In this document: in pieces, positions 41,504 to 49,557 of the stretch | How the letters are laid out: every line of letters starts with the position of its first letter | How positions within the stretch are numbered: position 1 is the stretch's first letter | Notes under the pieces: generated by a model | Told to the model about the DNA's origin: nothing | Seen by the model: only the letters and a program-made list of their open reading frames with translations | The model's database searches: none | Made by a program: the position numbers and the translations under genes | From: Paenibacillus soyae | Lineage (GTDB): Bacteria; Bacillota; Bacilli; Paenibacillales; Paenibacillaceae | Assembly: GCF_024623455.1 (NCBI RefSeq) | Contig: NZ_JANIPJ010000021.1 | Coordinates: forward strand, 62,001 to 126,000 | Length of the DNA stretch: 64,000 bases | Direction: 5' to 3'

Positions 41504-42349
41504 ATGGCGGAAATCAAGCTCAAAGTCGATTACGACGATTATGAAGAAGGCAAACGCATCGAGACGGAACTGGAGAAGCTGGCGGCCGGCTCGGACAGCG
41601 CCGCGATCACAAGCCTCATCATCGGAGATTGGGGGCAGGCCTACGAGAACAGCTCGGAGGATGTCGTGAAAGCGATGGTTCAGCACAAGGACAGCTTTCC
41701 CGCCCTGCGCAAGCTGTTCATCGGCGAAATGAGCTACGAGGAATGCGAAATTTCGTGGATCGTGCAAAGCGATCTGTCTCCGCTGCTCGAGGCGTTCCCT
41801 CGGCTGGAATCGTTGACGATCCAGGGCGGGAACGAGCTGCGCCTCAGCAGCTTGCAGCACGACAGGCTGGAGGAGCTGCGCATCATTACCGGAGGACTGA
41901 GCAGCGCCGTGCTGGCCGATATCGCGGGGGCGCGGCTGCCGAATTTGCGTAAGCTCGAGCTGTATCTCGGCGTCGAGGATTACGGCTTCGACGGCGGGCT
42001 GGAGGATGTGCTGCCGCTGATCGAGCCGGGCCGATTCCCTAACCTTACATACCTCGGACTCAAAAACAGCGAGCTCCAAGACGATATCGCGATCGCCGTC
42101 GCCGACGCGCCGATTCTGGAGCAGCTCGAGACGCTCGACCTGTCGCTGGGCACCCTGACGGACGAGGGAGCGGAAGCGCTTCTTGCCAGCGATCGGATCA
42201 AAGGGCTGAAGCAGCTTGATCTGCATTACCACTACATGTCCGACGACATGATGAAGCGCTGGCAGCAGAGCGGGCTGCAGGTTGACGTGAGCGACAAGCA
42301 AAAAACCGATGACGACGAAGACTGGCGTTATCCGTCCATTACGGAATAA
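41504..42349 (+). CDS. STM4015 family leucine-rich repeat protein
   Basis: 281 residues; GGGAGG lies 8 nt before the ATG at 41504. Residues about 60-260 form irregular LRRs (FPALRKLFIGEMS, FPRLESLTIQGG, DRLEELRIITGG, LPNLRKLELYLG, FPNLTYLGLKNSEL, LETLDLSLGTL, LKQLDLHYH). The C-terminus is acidic. This is the signature first gene of the STM4015-STM4011 cassette known from Salmonella and scattered bacteria. It probably serves as a recognition scaffold or substrate. A weak TTGACG element at 41428 may belong to its promoter. Confidence 0.88.
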   Translation: MAEIKLKVDYDDYEEGKRIETELEKLAAGSDSAAITSLIIGDWGQAYENSSEDVVKAMVQHKDSFPALRKLFIGEMSYEECEISWIVQSDLSPLLEAFPRLESLTIQGGNELRLSSLQHDRLEELRIITGGLSSAVLADIAGARLPNLRKLELYLGVEDYGFDGGLEDVLPLIEPGRFPNLTYLGLKNSELQDDIAIAVADAPILEQLETLDLSLGTLTDEGAEALLASDRIKGLKQLDLHYHYMSDDMMKRWQQSGLQVDVSDKQKTDDDEDWRYPSITE

Positions 42350-43592
42350 GACGGCGGCGAGGCCGCTGATCGTCATCGGCGTGCCCGGCGACAAACGGAC
42401 GGATGGCATTCAGAAGGCGAGGGAGAAGCTGGGCTTGCCGCCTGCGCTAATTGCGCCTTACGCCGACCTGCTAAAAAGTCCACGAACGCTGCAGGAGCTG
42501 GCGGAGTCTTGGCTGAGACGGCAGCCGGAGCCTGCCGCCGCTCCGCTGCTGCGCATGGAATCGCCGGGCGGCGGCTTCGAGCTCGAGCGGGCGCTTATCG
42601 CGTTGGGCGCGCCGGACGCGGCCGCTTATGACGGCGATGATGAGCTCCATGCGTACGGCCATCTGCCGGACCCGCAGCCGATGAGCGCGAGGTTCGCCCT
42701 GCAGCTGCGGGAATCGCCGGGCCGGCTGTACCATCCGTCGCAATGGTACCGCGGCTATTGCCGCATGCTCGCGCGGCTGCGCTTCGAAGCGGCCGAGTGG
42801 CGGCCGGATGCCGAATGGCAGAACGACCCCGTCGATATCGCGGCGATGACCGACAAGCGGCGGACCCAGCAGCTGCTCGCGGCGGCCGGTGTCGCCATTC
42901 CAAAGCCGCTAAGTGACAGCGCGCGGGATTACGACAGTCTGCGCGAGGCGATGAAGGAGGCGGGCATGCACCGCATCTTCATCAAGCTCGCAACCGGATC
43001 CGCCGCGTCGGGCGTCATCGCCTACCAGCGCCATCCGACGACAGGCGCCGAGATTGCCATGACGACGATCGGCATCGAGCGGTATGCCGCCCGTCCTCCG
43101 GCTTTTTATAATGCGGGGAAGCTCAGGCGTTATACCGACTCCTCCGACATCGCCGCCATCGTCGACTGGCTGTACCGCCACGGCGCTTACGCGGAGCAGT
43201 GGATCGCCAAACGGGACTTCGAAGGCCGGGCCTTCGATATCCGGCAGCTCGTCGTGGATGGAGAGCCTTGCCATGCCATCGCTCGCGTGAGCTCGACGCC
43301 AATTACGAACCTGCACCTGCGCAGCGAGCGCATGCCGCCCGAGCAGGCGGAACTGTCGCAGGAGTCTATCCGGCAGGTACAGCATGTGGCAGCAAGCGCC
43401 GCGGCCGCCTTTCCCCGATCCGCCGTGGCAGGCATCGACGTTCTCGTCTCCGAGGGCTCGGACCGCTGCTATGTGGCGGACGTCAACCCGTTCGGCGACC
43501 TGCTCTACGGGGTCGAACATAAAGGCATGGATCCCTATGAATGGGAAATGCGCACGCTGTTCGGTTTGAACGGAAGACACGACAAAGGATGA
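42309..43592 (+). CDS. STM4014 family ATP-grasp-like protein
   Basis: 427 residues. It starts inside the STM4015 gene (41-bp overlap) without a clear ribosome-binding site, so translational coupling is likely and the start is uncertain. ATP-grasp features: TDKRRTQQLLAAAGVAIPKP, IFIKLATGSAASGVIAY, RAFDIRQLVVDGEP and a closing AGIDVLVSEGSDRCYVADVNPFGD metal/nucleotide segment. ATP-grasp enzymes make amide or ester links to a carboxylate via an acyl phosphate. The substrates here are unknown. Confidence 0.85.
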   Translation: MTTKTGVIRPLRNKTAARPLIVIGVPGDKRTDGIQKAREKLGLPPALIAPYADLLKSPRTLQELAESWLRRQPEPAAAPLLRMESPGGGFELERALIALGAPDAAAYDGDDELHAYGHLPDPQPMSARFALQLRESPGRLYHPSQWYRGYCRMLARLRFEAAEWRPDAEWQNDPVDIAAMTDKRRTQQLLAAAGVAIPKPLSDSARDYDSLREAMKEAGMHRIFIKLATGSAASGVIAYQRHPTTGAEIAMTTIGIERYAARPPAFYNAGKLRRYTDSSDIAAIVDWLYRHGAYAEQWIAKRDFEGRAFDIRQLVVDGEPCHAIARVSSTPITNLHLRSERMPPEQAELSQESIRQVQHVAASAAAAFPRSAVAGIDVLVSEGSDRCYVADVNPFGDLLYGVEHKGMDPYEWEMRTLFGLNGRHDKG

Positions 43593-43599
43593 ATCAGAC

Positions 43600-44388
43600 A
43601 TGACGACAGACATGAACGCCATAGTCGGCACGCACGACATTCTTATGATTACGCTGGACACTCTTCGTTACGACGCGGCCGTGCTGGAAGAGCCGAACTG
43701 CCCGAATCTATGCGGCAGCGGTCCATGGGAGAAGCGGCACACGCCGGGCAGCTTCACCTATGCCGCGCACCACGCCTTCTTCGGCGGGTTTCTGCCGACT
43801 CCGGCGACGACGGATAAGTCTACGCATGTTCGGCTGTTCCACTCCGCCCGCACCGGGATGAAGACGCATCCTCACACCTGGCTGTTCGATACGCCGGATA
43901 TCGTGTCGGGGCTTGCGGCCGAAGGGTACCGGACGGTTTGTATCGGCGGGGTTATTTTTTTCAGCAAAAAAGTGCCCCTCGCCCGCGTTCTCCCCGGCTA
44001 CTTCCAGCAAAGCTACTGGCGGATGAACTTCGGCGTGACGAACCCGAAATCGACGGAGCATCAGGTGAGCCACGCCCTTAAAGTGCTGGACGGCACGCCG
44101 CCCGATCAGCGGCTGTTCCTGTTCATGAACGTATCGGCTATCCACGGCCCGTCCCACCATTACGTGCCGGGAGCGCGCCATGATTCCGTGGAAAGCCAGC
44201 GAGCCGCCCTTCGTTATGTCGACGGGGAGCTGGGACGGTTGTTCCAGGCGTTCCGCGAACGCGGAAACCCGGTCTTCTGCCTCGCCTTCTCCGATCACGG
44301 CGAAGCGTTCGGCGAAGACGGCTACCACGGGCATCGGCTCGCCCACGAGACCGTATGGGACGTGCCGTATCGGGAGTTTATTTTGTAG
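43600..44388 (+). CDS. STM4013 family alkaline-phosphatase-superfamily hydrolase
   Basis: 262 residues; AAAGGA precedes the ATG. Metal-binding residues of the sulfatase/alkaline phosphatase fold are visible at D20 (DILMITLDTLRYDA) and in the FSDHGEAFGEDGYHGH segment. The sulfatase Cys/Ser-x-Pro-x-Arg activation motif is absent. It could hydrolyse a phosphate, phosphonate or sulfate ester. It is shorter than secreted sulfatases and has no signal peptide, so it acts in the cytoplasm. Confidence 0.87.
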   Translation: MTTDMNAIVGTHDILMITLDTLRYDAAVLEEPNCPNLCGSGPWEKRHTPGSFTYAAHHAFFGGFLPTPATTDKSTHVRLFHSARTGMKTHPHTWLFDTPDIVSGLAAEGYRTVCIGGVIFFSKKVPLARVLPGYFQQSYWRMNFGVTNPKSTEHQVSHALKVLDGTPPDQRLFLFMNVSAIHGPSHHYVPGARHDSVESQRAALRYVDGELGRLFQAFRERGNPVFCLAFSDHGEAFGEDGYHGHRLAHETVWDVPYREFIL

Positions 44389-44426
44389 AGGATGCATGCA
44401 ATAAGTTCCGAAAGGAGGGATACGGC

Positions 44427-45821
44427 ATGACCTTGCCTATATCGCATTCGGAGAGCCGGATGGAATTCGATGACCGCTTCGGCATCTCCGCCGACGACGT
44501 TCACCAATGGAAAAACCGCATCACGGCCGAGCCTTACCGCTCTTATCTCTATTCCTATCCGCACAAAACGGCCTACCGGGAGCTGGATCCCCCTCTGTCT
44601 CTGAAGGAGCTGTGGCAGTCGGAGCCGGCGGCTTCCTATTTCCTGTACATGCATATTCCGTTCTGCGGCGCCCGCTGCGGCTTCTGCAACCTGTTCACGC
44701 TGCCGGACAAACGGGACGACGCGCATGTTCGTTATGTCGACGCGCTCGAGCGGCAAGCCCGGGAATGGGCGGGCCTGATTACCGGCAAGCCCTATGCCCG
44801 GTTCGCCATCGGCGGCGGCACGCCGACGCTGCTGTCCGCGGAGCTGCTCCGGCGTTTGTTCGGCATTGCTTACGACGTAATGGGCGTGGACGGCGAGTCC
44901 GTCTCGGTTTCCGTGGAAGCTTCCCCGGAGACGATTACGGCGGAGAAGCTGGATGTGCTGAAGTCCGCCCGGGTCGACCGGATCAGCATGGGCATCCAAA
45001 GCTTCGTCGCCGGCGAAGCGGCGGCCATCTACCGCCCGCAATCGCCCGAGGTCGTGCGGGAAGCTCTGGACCTGTTGAAATCGTACGCGTTCCCGATTCT
45101 GAACCTGGATCTCATCTACGGCCTGCCAGGCCAGTCGGTGGAGAGCTGGCTATATTCGCTGGTGGAAGCTCTGAAGTACGAACCGGAGGAAATTTTCCTC
45201 TATCCGCTGTACACCCGCGATCATACGATCGTGAAGCCCGAGCGAATCGGCAGCGAGCCGGATCTTCGCATGGCTTGTTATTCCGCGGCGCGCGAGGTGC
45301 TGTCGGAACGCGGATATGCGCAGTCTTCGATGCGGCGCTTCGCGAAGGCTTCCGCGTCGGGCAGCGGCAAGAAGCTTCTCGACTATAGCTGCCAGGAGGA
45401 GGGCATGGTCGGTCTCGGCTGCGGCGCCAGGTCCTATACGCGGGAAGTGCATTATGCGTCGCGGTACGGCGTCAGCCGCAAGGCGACCGAGAGCATCATC
45501 GCGGATTACGTGGCCGCGGACCGGTACGACTTGGCCAACTACGGCATAGTGCTCGGTCTGGAGGAGCAGAAGCGGCGGTTTATTTTGAAGGCCCTCCTGC
45601 ATAGCGAAGGGCTGCGGCTCGCGGATTACGCGTCGCGATTCGGGACGCAGCCGTGGGAGGATATCCCCGAGCTGTCGATGCTGCCGTTGTCCGGGCTTGC
45701 CACGGTGGAGGACGGCGTGCTTCGGCTTACTGCGGAGGGTCTCGCCTATTCGGATTCGATCGGCGATTGGCTGATCTCGGACGAGATCCGCGAACGGATG
45801 GAAAGGTTCGTGGTGTTATGA
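44427..45821 (+). CDS. STM4012 family radical SAM protein (HemW-like)
   Basis: 464 residues; AAAGGAGGG precedes the ATG at 44427. The radical SAM cluster cysteines are C80, C84 and C87 (HIPFCGARCGFCN). They are followed by GGGTPTLLSAELLRRLF and SVEASPETITAEKL, the HemN/HemW-type fold, with LIYGLPGQSVESW. The C-terminal HemW-like winged domain is present (GLRLADYASRF, LTAEGLAYSDSIGDWLIS). Its membership in the cassette argues against heme chaperone duty. It overlaps the STM4011 gene by 4 bp. Confidence 0.9.
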   Translation: MTLPISHSESRMEFDDRFGISADDVHQWKNRITAEPYRSYLYSYPHKTAYRELDPPLSLKELWQSEPAASYFLYMHIPFCGARCGFCNLFTLPDKRDDAHVRYVDALERQAREWAGLITGKPYARFAIGGGTPTLLSAELLRRLFGIAYDVMGVDGESVSVSVEASPETITAEKLDVLKSARVDRISMGIQSFVAGEAAAIYRPQSPEVVREALDLLKSYAFPILNLDLIYGLPGQSVESWLYSLVEALKYEPEEIFLYPLYTRDHTIVKPERIGSEPDLRMACYSAAREVLSERGYAQSSMRRFAKASASGSGKKLLDYSCQEEGMVGLGCGARSYTREVHYASRYGVSRKATESIIADYVAADRYDLANYGIVLGLEEQKRRFILKALLHSEGLRLADYASRFGTQPWEDIPELSMLPLSGLATVEDGVLRLTAEGLAYSDSIGDWLISDEIRERMERFVVL

Positions 45822-46768
45822 ACGCCGTGCTTTATTTCCGAGGGAGCCTCTCCTCTTGCAACTACGACTGTCCGTATTGCCCGTTCGGCAAAACGAAGGA
45901 CAGCGCGGAGACGCTCGCCAAGGACCGGCAGCAGGCGGAGCGGTTCGTCGGATGGGTTCGGGAGCAAGCGGGCTCGGGGCATCGTCTTTCGATATTTTTT
46001 AACCCGTACGGGGAGGCGCTTATCCACCGCTGGTATAGGGACGCGATGGTCGAGCTGTCCCATATGGCGCATGTCGATAAAGTGGCCATTCAGACGAATT
46101 TGTCGGCAAGACTGGATTTCGTGAAGGAGCTGAACCCCGGCACGGCCGCGTTCTGGGCGACGTACCATCCGGGACAAGTATCGGAGGATCGTTTCCTTGC
46201 CCAGTGCTTGCGGGTGCGCGAGGCCGGCGTGCCGCTCAGCGTCGGCAGCGTCGGGCTCCGCAGCGCGATCCCGGCGATCTCCTGCCTGCGGGCCGCGCTG
46301 CCGGACGACGTCTACTTGTGGGTGAACGCCTACAAGGATCAGCCGAATTATTATTCGGATGAAGACCGATGCGCCTTGCAGGCCATTGATCCGTATTTCG
46401 AAATCAATGCGATGGATTACGAGAGCCTGGGCAAAGAGTGCCGCGCAGGCAGCAGCGTATTCTACGTGCAAGGCGCGGGACTGGTGAAGCGCTGCTACAA
46501 GGACCGCGGCATTATCGGCAACCTGTACCGGGACGGATTGGAGGGCTTGTCTTATAAGCGCGCGTGCCGGATGAATGTATGCGATTGTTATATCGGCTAC
46601 ATTCATATGCCGCATCTGGAGCTGTCGAGCGTGTATGGAGGCGGGCTGTTGGAGCGGATTCCGGTTCAAGCCGGCAACGAGAAGAAGTCACGGGGCGCAG
46701 CGCTCACAAGCGTTGCATTCGGATCCATGCACCAACGCGGCACGGCCGAAAGAGGTGCGCCGTCATGA
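45818..46768 (+). CDS. STM4011 family radical SAM protein with C-terminal cysteine cluster
   Basis: 316 residues, start inside the STM4012 stop (ATGA). The radical SAM cluster is C14, C18, C21 (SCNYDCPYCPF). A C-terminal group of cysteines (ECRAGS, KRCYKD, RACRMNVCDCYIGY) looks like a SPASM-type auxiliary iron-sulfur site, as in enzymes modifying peptides. The last 45 residues after HMPHLELSSVYGG are low in conservation-like features. The substrate is unknown. The next gene overlaps by 4 bp. Confidence 0.9.
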   Translation: MNAVLYFRGSLSSCNYDCPYCPFGKTKDSAETLAKDRQQAERFVGWVREQAGSGHRLSIFFNPYGEALIHRWYRDAMVELSHMAHVDKVAIQTNLSARLDFVKELNPGTAAFWATYHPGQVSEDRFLAQCLRVREAGVPLSVGSVGLRSAIPAISCLRAALPDDVYLWVNAYKDQPNYYSDEDRCALQAIDPYFEINAMDYESLGKECRAGSSVFYVQGAGLVKRCYKDRGIIGNLYRDGLEGLSYKRACRMNVCDCYIGYIHMPHLELSSVYGGGLLERIPVQAGNEKKSRGAALTSVAFGSMHQRGTAERGAPS

Positions 46769-47322
46769 TGATCGATGAAGCTTCCCCGTCGCAGGGCCTC
46801 ACCCTCTGGCTGACCGGTCTCTCCGGCGCGGGCAAGAGCACGATTGCCGCCGGGGTAGCGGAGGAATTGCGACGGCGCGGGGAACGCTTGGAATGGCTCG
46901 ACGGCGACGAGCTGCGGCGCGCATTCGCCGGTACGCTGGGCTTCAGCCGCGAAGACCGGTTCGAGAGCATTCGCCGGGCCGTCTACATTGCCAGCCTATT
47001 GAATCGTCATGGCGTGACGGTCATCGTTTCCATGATCAGCCCCTACCGGGACATGAGAGACTTTGCCCGAGCGGAGCTCCCACGCTTCATGGAAATCTAC
47101 GTCGACTGCCCGATCGAGGTCTGCGAGGCGCGCGACGTCAAAGGACTTTACCGGAAAGCGCGACGAGGAGAAATACCGGCTTTCACCGGCATCTCGGATC
47201 CGTACGAGATCCCAATCGCTCCCGATCTTACGTTGCGGACGGCGGAAAGATCCGTGGATGACTGTGTGGCCGCCGTAATGGAGCGGTTATCGGGGCAGTG
47301 TACTTCTATGCTCAACAGCTAG
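46765..47322 (+). CDS. cysC: Adenylylsulfate kinase-like protein
   Basis: 185 residues. The P-loop is GLSGAGKST (18-26), then WLDGDELRRAFAGTLGFSREDRFESIRRAV, and the APS-kinase signature ARDVKGLYRKARRGEIPAFTGISDPYE. It starts within the STM4011 stop, so it belongs to the cassette transcript. No ATP sulfurylase or other sulfate-assimilation gene is in the window. It may therefore make PAPS for a sulfotransfer step or phosphorylate the cassette product. The first ATG is at 46765, with a second at 46768. Confidence 0.88.
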   Translation: MMIDEASPSQGLTLWLTGLSGAGKSTIAAGVAEELRRRGERLEWLDGDELRRAFAGTLGFSREDRFESIRRAVYIASLLNRHGVTVIVSMISPYRDMRDFARAELPRFMEIYVDCPIEVCEARDVKGLYRKARRGEIPAFTGISDPYEIPIAPDLTLRTAERSVDDCVAAVMERLSGQCTSMLNS

Positions 47323-47330
47323 CTGGAATC

Positions 47331-47368
47331 AATCAGGCGGTCCACATCGGATAGCCTGATTTTTTTTG
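47331..47368 (+). terminator. Terminator of the STM401x cassette
   Basis: AATCAGGC pairs with GCCTGATT around a 15-nt loop, followed by eight Ts, 9 bp after the kinase stop. It marks the end of the transcript. Confidence 0.88.
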
Positions 47369-47459
47369 TAGTTCATGGTCCACGCCTGCATGAAGCCTAC
47401 TCCATGGGCCGTTATGCTATACTGGATCATATATCATTATAAATTGGGGTCTGAAAAAA

Positions 47460-48050
47460 ATGGCACGATACAAAGCAGAGGAAACCAAGCACTTACGAGA
47501 GGCACGTAAAGATCAAATATTGAAAGCCTCGCTAAAAGTGTTCGCGGAATATGGAGTCGAGGGCACGAAGATGAGCATGATCGCCAAAGCTGCTAATTTA
47601 AGCCACGGACTCATGTACCATTACTTCGAGTCCAAGGAAGAATTGCTGAGGACCAGCTTGCTCTGGGCGATGGATGGAGCTGAACAGTTAATCGAGGAGG
47701 TCCGGGCTTCGTCCGCGACACCTCTTGAGAAAATAGGGCATTTCACCCGGACGGCGATTGCCGCAGGGAGCCATGATGTGTTCCGAATGATTCAAAGCTG
47801 CATGAAACATCCGGATCTGGACGAAGAGACGAAGAGCTTGATCATGCAGACAAGCGAAAAGTATGTTTTACTACTAGTGCCCATTCTAAAAGAAGGTCAA
47901 AGCCGCGGCGAGATCGTCGCGGAAGATCCGGACAAGCTTGCCAATCTCTATTTGACGATTCTATCCGGATTGATTGCCGACGACGTGGGCTGGCTGCATC
48001 AGAATTTGGATTGGAGTATACGCATGCTGCTCAAGGTTATTCAAAAATAA
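47460..48050 (+). CDS. TetR family transcriptional regulator
   Basis: 196 residues. The N-terminal helix-turn-helix reads QILKASLKVFAEYGVEGTKMSMIAKAANLSHGLMYHYFESKEELL, and the rest is a helical ligand-binding domain. The next gene (DUF418) has a palindrome over its promoter that is a good candidate operator. The start has only a weak upstream GGGG. Confidence 0.92.
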   Translation: MARYKAEETKHLREARKDQILKASLKVFAEYGVEGTKMSMIAKAANLSHGLMYHYFESKEELLRTSLLWAMDGAEQLIEEVRASSATPLEKIGHFTRTAIAAGSHDVFRMIQSCMKHPDLDEETKSLIMQTSEKYVLLLVPILKEGQSRGEIVAEDPDKLANLYLTILSGLIADDVGWLHQNLDWSIRMLLKVIQK

Positions 48051-48173
48051 GGACTTGAATCCGCGATTCCTGGAAACAGAATCTCCCTCCCGTTACATGG
48101 GCATTTTTGAGATGAAAATGCCCATTCCTCTACATTCCGTAATGACTCCCTTTCGGTATTTTTATGTTGATAG

Positions 48174-48226
48174 TTGACATCCAACCTCTTCCACACCTAT
48201 CATTATTATTGACTGATTAAGTCAAT
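48174..48226 (+). promoter_or_regulatory. DUF418 promoter with TetR-type operator
   Basis: TTGACA (48174) and TATCAT (48198) are 18 bp apart. The expected transcription start falls in a perfect inverted repeat ATTGACT-GATTA-AGTCAAT (48208-48226). This placement suits repression by the TetR protein encoded upstream. Confidence 0.7.
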
Positions 48227-48253
48227 CAATATTTAGCGGGAGGTTTAATTCAT

Positions 48254-49450
48254 TTGAGTAACGGAAAAACCAACACATTGACTGGCCCTGGCCCGGTTTC
48301 GCGGAAAGATCGATCGCTAGCGCCAGATTTAGGCCGCGGCTTTATGCTCCTGTTGATCGTGATCGCGCATGCGCCCATCTATTTGTTTTCGGCGGAGAAT
48401 TTTATGTTTACCCGTCCACTGGGCGAGAATGCGCTCGATGACATCGTCAATTTGTTCGGCCTGCTATTTGTGGATAACCGGGCTTATCCGATGTTCGCTG
48501 CATTGTTCGGCTATGGGCTGGCGTCTGTTGCAGCCCGCCAGCTGGATAAAGGCATACCGGAAGTCGAAGTGAAACGCTTGTTGCGGCGCCGATCCTGGCT
48601 GTTGATCATCTTCGGATTTATACATCTCGTCTTTATTGGCGGAGCTGATATCCTTGCCGCGTATGGCGTTTCCGGGCTAATTCTCGGCTCGCTGCTGTTT
48701 AAATCGAATAAAACACAGATTCGAGTTCTATTCATGACCGGTCTCGTCTATTTGTTCCTTATTCCGCCAGCTTGGAATATGTTGTATCCGATATTGACGG
48801 GAGAAGAGATGAACATAGGACTGACCCCATCCCACACCTACTTCCTTCTTGCATCCGAGCATGCGATGGCTTTTCCTATCATGCTCCTTATGAATTTGCT
48901 TCTCTTTCCGATGCTGCTTATTATAACCGCCGGAATTTGGTCCGCCCGTAAACGGTGGCTGGATCGCCCGGATCTCTTCCGCCCTCAGCTGAAGCGGATC
49001 GCCTTGGGCGGAATCTTTATATCCCTAATTGGGGCACTTCCCTACGCCCTAGTCGGCGCAAATATGTGGAAACCGGAATCCGGGTTGGTCGGCTGGCTTC
49101 TAGCTATTCATATTCTGAGCGGCATTGCCGGCGGTTTAGGATATTCGGCTCTAATCGCGTTGTTCAGCTTATCAGCCCGCCGAACAGCCCCGAAATTGGC
49201 GGGTTTACTGGCATCAGTCGGCAAACGGTCGCTTACCTTTTACATTTATCAAGAAGCGATTCTGATTCTGCTGCTCTCGCCGGTCGCCCTCGGACTGGGA
49301 GGCGAGCTTAACAGCGCCGGGGCGTTCGCAACCGCAGTTCTGATCTGGTTATCCGGTCTCGGGATTGCTGCCTGGCTCGAGAAGCGCGGCTGGAACGGGC
49401 CTGCCGACGCTTTGCTGAGATGGTTCACTTATCCACGAAAGAATGGCTAA
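48254..49450 (+). CDS. DUF418 family membrane protein
   Basis: 398 residues from a TTG at 48254 with GGGAGG 10 nt upstream. About nine hydrophobic helices are present. The motif RSLAPDLGRGFMLLLIVIAHAPIYLF at the start, AALFGYGLASVAARQ, and LLASVGKRSLTFYIYQEAILILLL with WLEKRGWNGPADALLRW near the end are the DUF418 hallmarks. The function is unknown; relatives of acyltransferase-3-like membrane enzymes have been suggested. It is probably controlled by the TetR upstream. Confidence 0.9.
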   Translation: MSNGKTNTLTGPGPVSRKDRSLAPDLGRGFMLLLIVIAHAPIYLFSAENFMFTRPLGENALDDIVNLFGLLFVDNRAYPMFAALFGYGLASVAARQLDKGIPEVEVKRLLRRRSWLLIIFGFIHLVFIGGADILAAYGVSGLILGSLLFKSNKTQIRVLFMTGLVYLFLIPPAWNMLYPILTGEEMNIGLTPSHTYFLLASEHAMAFPIMLLMNLLLFPMLLIITAGIWSARKRWLDRPDLFRPQLKRIALGGIFISLIGALPYALVGANMWKPESGLVGWLLAIHILSGIAGGLGYSALIALFSLSARRTAPKLAGLLASVGKRSLTFYIYQEAILILLLSPVALGLGGELNSAGAFATAVLIWLSGLGIAAWLEKRGWNGPADALLRWFTYPRKNG

Positions 49451-49492
49451 ACGAACTTGTACGAATGCTCCCCCTTCTGCCTTTGCAATAAA

Positions 49493-49528
49493 CAAACAAG
49501 GCTGTCTCCCATAGAAGACAGCCTTATG
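49493..49528. terminator. Bidirectional terminator between convergent genes
   Basis: AAGGCTGTCT pairs with AGACAGCCTT around a short loop, 43 bp after the DUF418 stop and 30 bp from the end of the opposing lipoprotein gene. Confidence 0.85.
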
Positions 49529-49557
49529 GCCTTAAAGCCTATTCCTTAGTGCTGGGT

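Noticed and set aside
44427..45821. Heme chaperone HemW
   Set aside because: The fold and cysteines are similar, but the N-terminal extension and position in the STM401x cassette fit the STM4012 family better.
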